From assembly GCA_024760905.1 (NCBI GenBank), contig CM045745.1, forward strand, positions 650,501 through 714,500: a stretch of DNA of 64,000 bases, given 5' to 3'. The notes under the pieces were generated by a model. It searched no databases. It saw only the letters and a program-made list of their open reading frames with translations, and was not told the origin of the DNA. Positions 45,505-56,462 of the stretch are shown here, piece by piece (within the stretch, counting starts at the first letter, position 1; every line of letters begins with the position of its first letter). The position numbers and the translations under genes were made by a program. The DNA comes from Plotosus lineatus. Lineage: Eukaryota > Chordata > Actinopteri > Siluriformes > Plotosidae.

Positions 45505-45732
45505 TACTCTGATAAGAGTATAACTATCAATGAGAACGGAGATACCGTGTCCCGACAGTTGGAGCCTGACCAAGTGTTCATGGTTACAAGTGCGGGAGGA
45601 CAGGGAACCGTAGTTGTGCTAAGGATGGTGCTCGGAGGGCAGGCAGTGCCCTGGCGCCCTCCTCCCACTACCTCAGGGCCCCAAGAGCTCCCCCCAGCTC
45701 CCAACCACTATACACGTGACGTGGCCCTGGGC

Positions 45733-45993
45733 TCATGTGGTCCGGTGTTTCTCAGTCGTATATATTTGGGGTTGTCGAATAGAATCCACAAGGGTCCAAA
45801 CCCGATCCACCAGACACCTAAACATACAGGGACCAAACAGACAGACAAAAAGAACACATACAAGGATAGGGACAAGCATAGCTAAATAAGGAGTGAATAT
45901 TCCGAATAAGGAGTGAAGGAAGCCCCATCCCCATCCTCCTGTGGGTGGCTTAAGGCCAACCCTAGTAGGCTGATGGTTATTACTATTACCCAT
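45733..45993 (-). pseudogene. Env transmembrane C-terminal remnant
   Basis: Minus-strand frame with a strongly hydrophobic run (LAMLVPILVCVLFVCLF) followed by GPCMFRCLVDRV and a short polar tail. This is the layout of a gammaretrovirus-like TM anchor and cytoplasmic tail. No surface unit, fusion region or other TM ectodomain is seen between integrase and this piece. Inferred from position and hydropathy. Confidence 0.55.
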
Positions 45994-46284
45994 TCTTGCT
46001 CTTACGTATCAAGGGGTCCACTCACCCCCCAACTTTCGTCTACAGGCCCAACAATGTGGTACGTGTCCCCAGATCCTACAGAGAAATCTAACAGTCGGTG
46101 TGTAGGGCATTTCGGTCCTTCTTGAAACTATGCTAATGTTGGATTGAGTGTGATACTTATGCCCCCCTCAGGTCAGGTCACCGGCCATCCTGTCCCGTCT
46201 TTCAGGGCTGAGCTGGATCCTCTGTCCTGAAAAAGAATCAGTGAGAACAGAACAGATAACAACACGCAAACATGAATCCTGCTG

Positions 46285-47133
46285 TTACTGCGGGCTCTTC
46301 TTCAGCCGAGTGGCGTGGATCCACTGTGGAAAAAGGTCGGTTAATACGGCGGTTCGAGTGGTGGCGAGTATGTCTGTGGGTTCACTGTAAGGGGTTTCAT
46401 CTAGAAGAGAATTTAGTTTCGCAAATTTCTTAACCAGCACCCTATCTCCTACCTTAAAGGGGTGCATGCTGGTGTCCGTTGGGACAGAAGTTTTCTGATT
46501 GGCGCGTTTCCAATGATCATTCAGGGTTTTTATGAGACCCGCAGCATACTCGCTCATATGAATGTCCAAATCTTCCGTTCCCAAAGCCTGCGTCCCCCTT
46601 TTCCATGGAGTGGGAAAAGGTCTTCCCATGACTACCTCGTTGGGGGACGGTTCCCCTAGGGCTTCTTGTGGACTCATCCTTAAGTCAGCCAGAACCACTG
46701 GTAGGACCGAAACCCAATTTCTAGATCCCGTGGCATGCATGGCTTTCCGCAATTTCCTCTTGATTGTTCTGTTTGTTCGTTCCACAATTCCTGAGGACTG
46801 AGGGTGATATGGGACATGGAAACGCCAATTGATCTTTAGCTCTTGGGCCAACAGTTGAGTGACCTTTGAGGTGAATGGTGTGCCTTTGTCCGAATCAATT
46901 CCCACCGGGAGGCCGTATCTGGGAATAATTTCCTGTGATAGTTTCTGAACCACTACCCACGCGTTCTCTTTCCCACAGGGGAATGCGTCTACCCATCGGG
47001 AGAACTTACCGACTATCACCAACAGATATTTGAAGGGCCCTTGTCTAGGCATGTGGGTGAAATCGATTTGCCATTCTTGAAAGGGAGTGTCCGGCTTCGG
47101 GAGGTGTTGATGCGAGGCTACCGGTTTAGACAC
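46285..47133 (-). pseudogene. Retroviral integrase, catalytic core and C-terminus
   Basis: 282-codon open frame. Catalytic triad D-D-E is visible: WQIDFTHMP, GIDSDKGTPFTS, then about 35 residues to SSGIVERTNRTIK. A C-terminal SH3-like region follows (VGDRVLVKKFAKL). The zinc-binding N-terminus lies upstream (47133-47300: a THRGRIG His block and a Cys pair) in another frame after a break near 47200. Confidence 0.9.
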
Positions 47134-47451
47134 ATTATTTTGTGCACATATTAAGCATCTATCTAGGATATTTCGTACTAGTGTATGTAGATTTTCAACA
47201 CAAAAAAACTTTTTCCATCTCCGATATTACCCCTATTCGTCCGCGATGTGTAGTACCTTGAAACTCGCGGACGAGGAAAGGGAGACAATGTTTAGGCATA
47301 CAGATGCGATCGGTGGCATCGAGCCAAATGCCATCCTTTAGCTGGGCGCCCTGAGAGTCCCAGTGTTGACTATCAGTGTTTACGGCAGAGGCTTGGATGG
47401 TTTTTAGGTCCAAATCTGGAAGAAGAGTGCTGATCATGTTACCAGTAGAAA

Positions 47452-48051
47452 TCAATGACACGTTAAGAAACAGGACAAAATGCCACGGGTAGCTGCCTCC
47501 TTTGCACACTGATCAGCTAGGGAATTACCCTGGATCTCAGAAGTTTGTCCAGTGACATGTGCACGAGTTTTTACGATGGCTAACCGTGTGGGGAGGGCAC
47601 AAGCCTTGATGAGGTCTTGTCCCAGCGAGGAGTGCGAAATGGGTTTACCGTCGGCTGCAACAAAGCCACGGGATTGCCATATGCGGCCAAAATCATGGGC
47701 CGCGCCAAAAGCATACCTGGAATCAGTGTAAATGGTTACCTCTTGGTCAGCAGATAAGATGCACGCGCGAGTAAGAGCAAACAATTCTGCAGCTTGAGCA
47801 GACGTAAAGGGAAGTGAATGAGATTCGACCACTACATCCGGCAGGCGGCAGACAGCATATCCACAGTGAAAGGTACCGTTGGCAGGTTTAGAGCATGACC
47901 CGTCCACAAACAGGACCTCATCTGTAGGTAAAGGTGGAGAACACAAGTCAGACCTAATGCTTGTAGCAACAACAATTTCTTGCAAACAGTCATGAGGGCA
48001 GGGCTCACAGTCATCTTGAGCATTAAGCAGACGCTGTAAGGCGTGAGCCAC
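47452..48051 (-). pseudogene. Retroviral RNase H domain
   Basis: 199-codon open frame with FVDGSCSKPANG (first Asp), AQAAELFALTRA (Glu), IYTDSRYAFGAAHDFGRIWQ (Asp) and GNSLADQCAKEA (last Asp). All four expected catalytic acids are present. Connected upstream to the RT connection domain at 48130-48608 by frameshifts. Confidence 0.9.
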
Positions 48052-48129
48052 AGTATCAAGAGAAGAAGTAGATTTAATCGTGAGGTTATCAGTGGCGCAT
48101 AGAATGGCCTCGTAACCTGACCTGCGCTG

Positions 48130-48608
48130 TTATGACATGTGTTGTGTGTTTAAATTGCGTAGGATCTGTTGGACCTGGTGTTGTGAGTGTAAAATCAAAG
48201 GGTGCGACAAGACGATCTTTTCGGCGTCTAAAACCATAAACACACACGCAGCCACAGCACGAAGACACGCGGGTAAACCTTGAGCTACAGTGTCTAGTGT
48301 TTTTGAAAGGAAAGCACAGGGCCTCATCTCCCCGCCATGCTCCTGAGCCAAAACCCCAGAGCAGTTCCCCCTTGGTGAGCAACATAAAGGTGGAATGGCA
48401 GTTCATAGTTCGGTCGGCCCAGAGCTGGAGCCGAGCAGAGGGCCGTTTTGAGGGCTGCAAAGGCATGTTGCATGTCCTCAGTCCACACAAGTGGCTGTTG
48501 AAGTGGGTCCGTGTGGTGGATGGCGGACCTGAGGCACTTGTCATAGAGAGAGCAGTCTGGGATCCACTTCTTCTTTTCCTTTCGGCTTTTCCCTTCAGGG
48601 GTCGCCAC
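48130..48608 (-). pseudogene. Retroviral RT connection region, interrupted by RTE-H
   Basis: Pieces such as FAALKTALCSAPALGRPNYE and ACAFLSKTLDTVAQGLPACL-like text in two frames are typical of the region between RT palm and RNase H in gamma-like pol. Ends at the RTE-H insertion point. Confidence 0.75.
48551..48568 (+). repeat. RTE-H target-site duplication, left
   Basis: AGCAGTCTGGGATCCACT, identical at 51587-51604. Confidence 0.92.
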
Positions 48609-51586
48609 AGCGAATCATCTGCCTCCATCTCACCCTATCCTTTGCATCTTCTCTTATACCAACGACCTTCATGTCCTCCTTCACCACATCCATGAGTCTC
48701 TTTGGTCTTCCTCTAGGCCTTTTGCCTGGTAGTTCTAGCCTCAGCATCCTATCCATCCTCGTTACTCCCAAAGACAACCTCAACATTTTCATCTCTGCTA
48801 CCTCCAGCTTTGCCTCCTGTCTTTTCCCCAGGGCCACTGTTTCTAACCCATACAACATCGTTGGCCTCAACACCGTCTTGTACACTTTTCCTTTCATTCT
48901 TGCCAATACCCTCCTATCACACATCACACCAGACACTTTTCTCCAACCATTCCAATCTGCCTGCACACGCTTCTTGACCTATTTTCCACACTCTCCATTG
49001 CTCTGGATTGTTGAGCCTAAGTACTTAAAATCCTCCACCTTTCTTCTCTCTGCTCCCTGTAATCTCACCGTTCGTCTTGGGTCCTTGTCATTCATGCACA
49101 TGTATTCTGTCTTACTGAGGCTAATCTTCATTCCCCTCCTTTCCAGGGCATACCTCCACCTCTCTAGATTTTCCTGCACTTGTTCTCTGCTCTCACTACA
49201 GATCACAATGTCATCTGCAAACATCATAATCTATGGGGAATCTTGTCTAACCTCGTCTGTCAGCCTGTCCATCACCATAGCAAACAAGAAGGGGCTGAGA
49301 GCTGACCCTTGATGCAGTCCCACCTCCACCTTGAACTCTTGTGTCACACCGACAGCACACCTCACCACTGTCTTACATCTCTCATACATGTCCTGCACCA
49401 CTCTAACATACTTCTCTGCCACTCCAGACTTCCTCATGCAATACCACAGTTCTTCTCTCGGCACCCTGTCATATGCTTTCTCCAGATCCACAAAGGCACA
49501 ATGCAGCTCCCTCTGACCTTCTCTGTACTTCTCCATTAACATCCTCAAGGCAAACACTGCATCTGTGGTGCTCTTTCTTGGCATGAAACCAAACTGTTGT
49601 TCACAAATGCTGACCTCTGCCCTTAGTCTAGCTTCCACTATTCTTTCCCATAACTTCATCGTATGGCTCATCAACTTTATCCCTCTGTAGTTGCCGAAAC
49701 TCTGCACGTCTCCCTTGTTCTTAAAAATGGGCACCAGCACACTACTCCTCCATTCCTCTGGCATCCTCTCACTCTCTAAGTCCTTGTTAAATGTTCTTGT
49801 CAGAAAATCTACTGCTACCTCTCCTAGACACTTCCATACCTCCACCGGTATGTCATCAGGACCAACTGCCTTTCCATTCTTCATCCTCTTCAATGCCCTC
49901 CTCACATCACCCTTACTAATCTTTGCTACTTCCTGGTCCTCAACAGTCACCTCTTCTACTCTTCTTTCTCTCTCATTTTCCTCATTCATCAGCTCTTCAA
50001 AGTACTCTTTCCATCTTCCCAGCACACTTCTGTCATCAGTCAATACATTTCCCTCTCTGTCCTTTATCAATCTAACTTGCTGCACGTCCTTCCCATCTCT
50101 ATTTCTCTGCTGTGCCAACCTGTATAAATCATTTTCTCCCTCTTTACTTTCCAACCGAGCATACAAGTCATCAAACGCGCTCTGTTTGGCCTTTGACACT
50201 GCTACCTTTGCCTTACGCTGTGTCTCCCTGTACTCCTGTTTACTCTCTTTGGTTTTTTCAATGTCCCACTTCTTCTTAGCTAACCTCTTCCTTTGTACAC
50301 ACTCCTGCACTTCCTCATTCCACCACCAAGTCTCCTTATCTACTTTCCTTCCAGATGACACACCAAGTATTCTCCTACCTGCCTCCCTGATCACATTAGC
50401 TGTAGTTGTCCAGTCATCTGGAAGCACTTCCTGACCACCCAAAGCCTGTTTCAACTCCTCCTTGAAGACAACCCGACACTCTTCCTTTTTCAACTTCCAT
50501 CACTTTGTCTTCTGTTCTGCCTTTGCCTTCTTCACCTTCCTCACCATCAGCATCATCCTGCACACCACCATCCTATGCTGTTTGGCAACACTCTCACCCG
50601 CTACTACTTTGCAGTCACTGACTTCCTTTAAATTACATCGCCTGCACAAGATGTAGTCTACCTGTGTGCTCCTACCTCCACTTTTATAAGTCACCCTATG
50701 CTCCTCTCTCTTCTGGAAGAAAGTATTCACCACAGCCATTTCCATCCTTTTTGCAAAATCTACCAACATCTGTCCTTCTGCGTTCCTGTCCTGGATACCA
50801 AACCTACCCATCACTTCCTCGTCCCCTCTGTTTCCTGCACCAACATGTCCATTGAAGTCTGCCCCAATGACCACTCTTTCACCTCTGGGGGTACTCTGCA
50901 TCACTTCATCTAACTCCCTCCAGAATCTCTCCTTCTCTTCTCGCTCACATCCTGTCTGTGGGGCATAAGCACTAACAACATTGACCATCACACCTTCAAT
51001 TTCTAACTTGACACTCATCACTCTGTCTGACACTCTTTTCACTTCTAGAACATTCCTGACAAACTCCTCCTTCAAGATGACTCCGACTCCATTTCTCTTC
51101 CCATCCACACCATGATAAAACAGCTTAAACCCTGCTCCTATGCTTCTAGCCTTGTTACCTTTCCACCTGGTCTCCTGAACACACAGTATGTCCACCTTCC
51201 TCCTCTGCATCATGTCAGCCAGCTCTCTACCTTTTCCTGCCATAATTCCAACGTTCAAAGTCCCTACTTTCAGTCCTAGACTCATGCCTTTCCTCTTCTC
51301 TCTCTGGCAACGGACACGCCTCCCGCCTCTCCTTCTTCGACGTCTTCGACCAACAGTAGTCCAATTTCCATCAGCACCCTGTTGGTTGACGGCACTGATG
51401 GCGGTCGTTGTTAACCCGGGCCTCGACCGATCCGGTATGTCATTCTTTCTTGTGATTCGCATAGTTTATTTGGCATTTGTTTTACGCCGGATGCCCTTCC
51501 TGACGCAACCCTCTGCATTTATCCGGGCTTGGGACCGGCGTGAGGGAGAGACACTGGTTTGTGCCCCCCCCCCTCATGGCTGCATT
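48569..51586 (-). mobile_element. RTE-H: youngest-looking full-length RTE LINE, 18-bp TSD
   Basis: 3018 bp. The long frame 51462-50500 holds the endonuclease (GTLNVGIMAGKGRELADMMQ; GADFNGHVGAGNRGDEEVMG; STQVDYILCRRCNLKEVSDC). It continues after a TGA (a TGG in other copies) as 50493-49231, 420 codons: [84 protein letters not shown] (TGG elsewhere) precedes MMFADD (49227), and another TAG precedes VKKRVQADWNGW. Near 48745 about 40 codons are lost in frame between GVTRMDR and MLRLELPG. Three single-base nonsense changes and one deletion separate it from a complete protein. Confidence 0.94.
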
Positions 51587-51604
51587 AGCAGTCTGGGATC
51601 CACT

Positions 51605-52077
51605 GTCTGCAGTAATTGATCAACCCCAGGAAAGCAAGTAAGGCATGCTTGGTAGCAGGTCACTGGGTGTCGATGATGACGGGTGTCGATGATGATGGGT
51701 GTCGTCAATTTCTTTGAGCCCTGAGAGAGTTCATAGCCCAGGTAAATAACTGTGGGTTTACAGTATTGCAACTTCTTTCGCGAGACCTTAAATCCCTTTT
51801 CACCCAAGAGCCGAAGGACAGCGAGTGTGGCTTGAGAACAGATTTCAGAGCTTAATGCCGACACCAACAAGTCATCTGCATAGGAATGAACACAGGAACC
51901 CTCAGGGGGAACAAAACACCCTAGTGCGTCCCGTAAAACGGTGGCAAACACCGCAGGAGAATCAATGAAACCTTGTGGGAGGCGTGTCCAGGTGTACTTT
52001 TGCTGCCTATGCGTAAATGCGAACAGAGGCTGAGTGTCTGGTTCTACAGGAACACTGAAAAAAGCAGCACAGGTCAA
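51605..52077 (-). pseudogene. Retroviral reverse transcriptase palm
   Basis: Minus-strand frame includes YTWTRLPQGFIDSPAVFATV (LPQGF motif), SYADDLLVSAL (catalytic YADD) and GFKVSRKKLQYCKPTVIYLG with GYELSQG. The fingers before it are partly in 52078-52200. The sequence breaks at the RTE-H site, after which pol continues near 48550. Confidence 0.88.
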
Positions 52078-52192
52078 TCACGGAAAAGTGCGTGTGTGTA
52101 TGTGGTATGTCAGACATGATGGAAGGAACATCGGGCACCAGGGGCGCGACAGGCACTATGAGGTCGTTTATCCTCCTCAGGTCCTGCGTAAG

Positions 52193-52462
52193 TCACCAAG
52201 AACCATCCGGCTTTGGCACAGGGTTTATGGGCGTGTTATAAGAGCTTGTACACGGAACACCATCATAAATCATGCGATGTGCGGACGCTAAATATTCTGC
52301 ATCAAAAGTTCCTTCACGGGGGAAGTTAGGCATCTGGGCCATACCCTCAGTCCATCCTAATAAATTGCTAATCCATTGTTCAATATAATATGCAAACCCA
52401 CATCTATTCATCCACTCCTTTGGTGTTTCTCCGGGATTCGGCTTGGGGAAGGAATTTCCCAT
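52193..52462 (-). pseudogene. gag matrix start fused to RT fingers
   Basis: The 89-codon frame opens MGNSFPKPNPGETPKEWMNR, with Gly2 as for myristoylated Gag, then FAYYIEQWISNLLGW, and after a short join gives TSSYNTPINPVPKPDGSW, an RT fingers block. Capsid, nucleocapsid, protease and the RT start are missing between them. A frame shift follows. Confidence 0.8.
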
Positions 52463-52667
52463 AATTTAACAAATACTCTTAATTATCACACTGGCATATA
52501 AGTATCTGGACATGAATTTGTATAGCGCTCTTCCCAGTTCCTGGAATTGAGGATTACCATCCCTTATGAAAAGGGGATTACCATCCCTTCTAAAGAAGGG
52601 GATTACCAGACGCTCAGATACTGCTAACCAGGTAGTCAACCAAATCTTGTCTTACCTGATCAGGAGT

Positions 52668-52685
52668 ATCACGTCGGGGTCACCA
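52668..52685 (-). promoter_or_regulatory. Primer binding site for tRNA-Trp
   Basis: Plus strand ATCACGTCGGGGTCACCA equals the last 18 nt (with CCA) of vertebrate tRNA-Trp; the minus strand is therefore its complement, 3 nt after the 5' LTR. The same primer is known from avian leukosis-type viruses. Confidence 0.9.
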
Positions 52686-52688
52686 AAT

Positions 52689-53133
52689 TGTAAGGATCGC
52701 CTTAATCGGGCCCTCACACCTCGTCCTGTACACTGTCCAAATCCTTATATCTCAGTGTCTGGAGTACTCCGGGAACAGAAGACAACAAACCACACGAGTG
52801 AAATCAGTCTGGTTTATTTATCCACAGCTCAAAGGTGCATTCTTCGTACAGTGTATTTATACAGTTTCTGTGCATGTGCAAGGAGATAAGTACAGTTTCA
52901 AGGGCACAGTCTTCATTATGTCCTAATATGGAGTTCCCTTCCGCCGAAGCTGCCACATAGTTTCGGCTTCCCATTGTTGATAGAACATAAAACATACTGC
53001 ACCTGCACCGATAACAGGGAGTGAAACAGCTCATGCATCAATGTACAAAGAAACAGACAAAATAACATAGTTGAGCCACATACACAGTCTCATGGTTTAA
53101 TACAACATTCTCATTCTTCATTTAATCTTAACA
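52689..53133 (-). repeat. 5' LTR of provirus
   Basis: 445 bp, TG...CA on the minus strand. Would hold promoter and polyadenylation sites; a TATAAATA-like block lies on the minus strand near 52853-52862. Confidence 0.92.
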
Positions 53134-53138
53134 GGTAC
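53134..53138 (+). repeat. Provirus target-site duplication, right
   Basis: GGTAC, matches 45038-45042; Rex3 coding sequence resumes here. Confidence 0.8.
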
Positions 53139-54368
53139 TAAAGAGGAGGATCCGACCGATAGCCGATCCTCGGATTCAGGAGGAACAATGTGGCTTTCAT
53201 CCTGGCCGTTGCACTCTTGACCAGCTCTATACGCTCCACAAGATTCTGGAGGGGGCATGGAAGCTTGCCCAATCTGTTCACATGTGCTTTGTGGATTTGG
53301 AGAAGGCTTTCAACCGTGTCCCTCGAACGTTCTTGTGGGGTGTGCTCCGAGAGTACGGCGTTCCGAACCCGTTGCTATGGGCCATTCGGTCTCTGTATCA
53401 CCGGAGCCAGAGTTTGGTCCGTATTGGCAATAACGGGTCGAATTCGTTTCCGGTGGGAGTTGGAGTCTGCCCAGGCTGTCCTTTGGCACCGATTCTGTTC
53501 ATAATTTTTCTGGACAGAATTTGTAGGAGCAGTCGAGGCGTTGAGGGGTTCTGGTTTGGTGGCCATCGGATCTCGTCTCTGCTTTTTGCGGATGATGTTG
53601 GCCTTTTGGCTTCATCAAGTCCGGACCTCCAGCTCTCATTGGAGCGATTCTCAGCCGAGTGCGAAGCAGCCGGTATGAGGATCAGTACCTCCAAGTATGA
53701 GGCCATGGTTCTCAGTCGGACAATGGTGGAATGCACCCTCCGGAGGAGGAGTTTAAGTATCTTGGAGTCTTGTTCAGGAGTGAGGGTAGAATGGAGCGAG
53801 AGATCGATAGATGGATCACTGCAGCCTCTGCTGTTAAGCGATGCTTGCACCGGTCAGTCGTGGTGAAGAAGGAGCTGAGCCGCAAGGCGAAGCTCTCAAT
53901 TTACCAGTCATCTACGTTCGAACCCTCACCTATGGTCACGAGCTTTGGGTAGTGACCGAAAGAACAAGATCCCGGATTCAAGCGGCTGAAATGAGCTTCC
54001 TTTGCCAGGTGGCGGGGTTCTCCCTTAGAGATAAGGTGAGAAGCTCCACCATCCGGGGAGAGCTCGGAGTAGATCCGCTGCTCCTCCTCATTGAGAGGGG
54101 CCAGTTGAGGTGGCTCGGGCATTGGTCAGAATGCCTCCCAGATGCCTCCCTGGTGTGGTGTTTCGGGCATGTCCAATCGGGAAGAGACCCCAGGGTCGAC
54201 CTAGAACACGCTGGAGGGACTATGTCTCTTGGTTTGTTTGGGACCGCCTTGGCGTCCCCCCCGAGAGTGTTGGAGGAAGTGGCTGGGGAGAGGGACGTCT
54301 GGACCTCTTTGCTTAGGTTGCTGCCCCCGTGACCCGACCCTGGACTTAGCGGAAGATGATGATGATGA

Positions 54369-54370
<2 letters not shown>

Positions 54371-54411
<41 letters not shown>
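54371..54411. repeat. (AT)n after Rex3 tail
   Basis: The Rex3 GATG/ATG tail (54353-54370) passes into alternating AT. Confidence 0.95.
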
Positions 54412-54413
<2 letters not shown>

Positions 54414-54952
54414 AGGTGAAGAAGCGTGTGCAGGCAGGCTGGAATGGTTGGAGAAAAGTATCCGGTGTGATGTGCGATAGGAGAGTGTCAGCAAGAATGA
54501 AGGGAAAAGTGTACAAGATGGTGGTGAGGCCAGCGATGTTGTATGGCTTAGAAACAGTGGCGCTGAGGAAAAGGCAGGAGGCAGAGCTGGAGGTAGCGGA
54601 AATGAAAATGTTGAGGTTCTCCCTGGGAGTAACGAGGATGGATAGGATCAAAAATGAGTATATCAGAGGGACAGCCCACGTAAGATGTTTTGGAGACAAA
54701 GTCAGAGAGGCTAGATTGAGATGGTTTGGACATGTACAGAGGAGGGATAGTGAGTATATTGGCAGTAGGATGCTGAGGTTGGAACTACCAGGCAGAAGGC
54801 CTCGAGGAAGACCGAAGAAGAGATTTATGGATGTGGTGAAGGAAGACATGAAGGTTGTTGGAGTCAGAAAAGAAGATGCGGAGGACAGGGTGAGGTGGAG
54901 GCGGATGATTTGCTGTGGCGACCCCTGAAGGGAGCAGCCGAAAGTAAAAGAA
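54412..54952 (+). mobile_element. RTE-I: short 5'-truncated RTE LINE between AT tracts
   Basis: C-terminal 170 codons (VKKRVQAGWNGWRKVSGVMC to MICCGDP) are open from 54416 to 54926, then CAGCCGAAAGTAAAAGAAGA. Flanked on both sides by long (AT)n. Confidence 0.92.
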
Positions 54953-54954
54953 GA

Positions 54955-54956
<2 letters not shown>

Positions 54957-55004
<48 letters not shown>
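54957..55004. repeat. (AT)n microsatellite
   Basis: Alternating AT tract after the RTE-I GAA tail. Confidence 0.95.
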
Positions 55005-55006
<2 letters not shown>

Positions 55007-55014
55007 TGCCTGAG

Positions 55015-55316
55015 TCGTGGGATGACCATTGGTGACCCACCATGAAGGACGACGCCCTGATTATCATCTTCATGGAGGTTTTCTTGGCAGGATTAGTGCA
55101 GCGTTTGCCATTGCCTTCTGCACGATGCGACCCTACGGGCAATTTAGAACGGCCAATTAACCTACTGTGCATGTCTTTGGATTGTGGGAGGAAACCGGAG
55201 CACCCGGAGAAAACCCACGCAAGCACGGGGAGAACATGCAAACTCCACACAGAAACGCCCAGGCCAGGAATCGAACCCAGGCCAGGACGTGCTAGCCACT
55301 ATGCCACCGTCACGCC
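55015..55316 (-). repeat. SINE-like dispersed fish repeat, copy 5, well preserved
   Basis: Plus strand GTGGGAGGAAACCGGAGCAC, AAACTCCACACAGAAACGCC and a tRNA-like head with GGAATCGAACCCAGGCC and GCTAGCCACTATGCCACCGT. The first ~120 bp (to about 55135) do not match the other copies and may be a different tail. Confidence 0.75.
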
Positions 55317-55346
55317 ATATATATACACACACACACACATATACAC

Positions 55347-55560
55347 AGTGATCCCTCGCTAGTTCGTACTTCATTTTCTGTGGCTTGGTTTTTCAAAAAT
55401 ATTCATCGAAAAATAAAAAAATATAGAAATTCAGGAAAAATAGGGGAAAAGTTATGGAAAATTCCGCAAAACAAGGCCAATTATGCAAAAACCCACAAAC
55501 AAAAACGAAAAACAACCCAACCGTCCCCAACAAAACTATGTGAGGTGTGCATCTGAGTGC
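55347..55560 (+). mobile_element. MITE-Z, left part
   Basis: Terminus CAGTGATCCCTCGCTAGTTC. Its interior (AACTATGTGAGGTGTGCATC) reads as the reverse complement of sequence at about 63300-63330 in the copy ending at 63525. The other end is not clear. Confidence 0.55.
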
Positions 55561-55720
55561 GTCCGCGCACATCTGTATGTGTATGTATTTACATTTAATT
55601 TACATATTGTGCATTGTTTTTGAATGTTAAATTGTTATTTTAAGAATGAATATGTATTTGTTGATATTATATACACATATACATGTATGTATACGTCAGT
55701 CAGGGGGGGGGACGATCTTA

Positions 55721-55721
<1 letters not shown>

Positions 55722-55787
<66 letters not shown>

Positions 55788-55806
55788 TGTGTGTGTGTGT
55801 GTGCGC
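55722..55806. repeat. (AT)n(GT)n microsatellite
   Basis: About 30 AT units followed by about 10 GT units. Confidence 0.95.
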
Positions 55807-55869
55807 GCAAGTCTGAAATTAGAAGTCACCATTATCTCTATAAACAGATACAGGATGAATCCTGTCAGT

Positions 55870-56460
55870 GAGGAATGTGTACAGTATTATCAATATGATA
55901 AACAGTAGAATGTCTATGTATAACACTGGATGTTGCTATATGGAGGAATTGTACAGCTTCATGGTCACATTTAGGAATGATTTCCTGTGTCGATCAGTGG
56001 TGCATTTGGGCGGAAGTCTAACATTTTCCTCTCCAACACATCTGACAGTCCAACTCCATCCCCACAACGTTATTGGCATTGCAGAATAGTTTGTTTGGTC
56101 TGTTTGCGTCCAATCTCCTAATAAGCATCCCAAACATTGCCTAGCAGATGTTAAATGTCCTTACCCTCCTCAAAAAATCAAGTTTTTTTGTAAAGTGCAG
56201 TAGAGTTCTTAACCCAGTCCAGTTTATTGTCAATATAAATATTTGTAATCCTCCACCATTTCTGCATTGAGGCCTTGGACTGAAACAGAGGTCACTGATC
56301 TTTTGGAGCACACAATCAGTTCCTTGATATTTGTCACAGTAAGTTGTAGATGATACTGCTCAAGCCGTGTGACAAAGGAATCCACAGCACCCTGTTATTC
56401 CATCTCCTCACCTCCACTGACACATCCCATTACAGCAGTCATCAGAAAACTTCTGGATTA
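55870..56460 (-). mobile_element. Decayed LINE fossil
   Basis: The minus-strand wording (for example the reverse of AACCCAGTCCAGTTTATTGT and of TTTTGGAGCACACAATCAGT) resembles the C-terminal half of a fish LINE ORF2. No frame longer than about 65 codons survives and no motif is intact. Confidence 0.4.
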
Positions 56461-56462
56461 TG

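Larger units (their letters stand above)
45043..53133 (-). mobile_element. ERV1-type endogenous retrovirus, defective, minus strand
   Basis: Two LTRs (45043-45491 and 52689-53133), TG...CA ends, 5-bp duplication, a tRNA-Trp primer site, polypurine tract, and pol remnants in the order RT, RNase H, integrase on the minus strand. Most of gag, all of protease, the RT start and nearly all of env are gone, and RTE-H is inserted in pol. Pol wording is gamma/epsilon-retrovirus-like, as in fish ERV1 elements. I count about 14 substitutions and one 4-bp gap between the LTRs (roughly 3%), indicating moderate age. Confidence 0.92.
43771..54371 (+). mobile_element. Rex3 LINE, copy 2, split by an endogenous retrovirus
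   Basis: 5' part 43771-45042: endonuclease half (MGDFNAHV; TDHYLVVSW), then RT start (FSTNTVYSGGGELLTSTGDV; RAPGLDEIRPEYLRALDAVG; DWQTGVLVLIFKKGDRRVCS). 3' part 53134-54371: EEQCGFHPGRCTLDQLYTLH, VDLEKAFNRVPRTFLWGVLR, PGCPLAPILFIIFLDRICRS, LLFADDVGLLASSSPDLQLS, C-terminus to RLLPP and a (GATG)n-type tail. TGGCAAACTGGGGTGTTGGT (44931) resembles the conserved Rex3 segment. Several frameshifts; 5'-truncated. Confidence 0.9.

Noticed and set aside
46285..47133. Considered as a domesticated integrase gene because the frame is intact
   Set aside because: It sits in order inside a provirus with LTRs, a target duplication and broken neighbours; nothing suggests host use.
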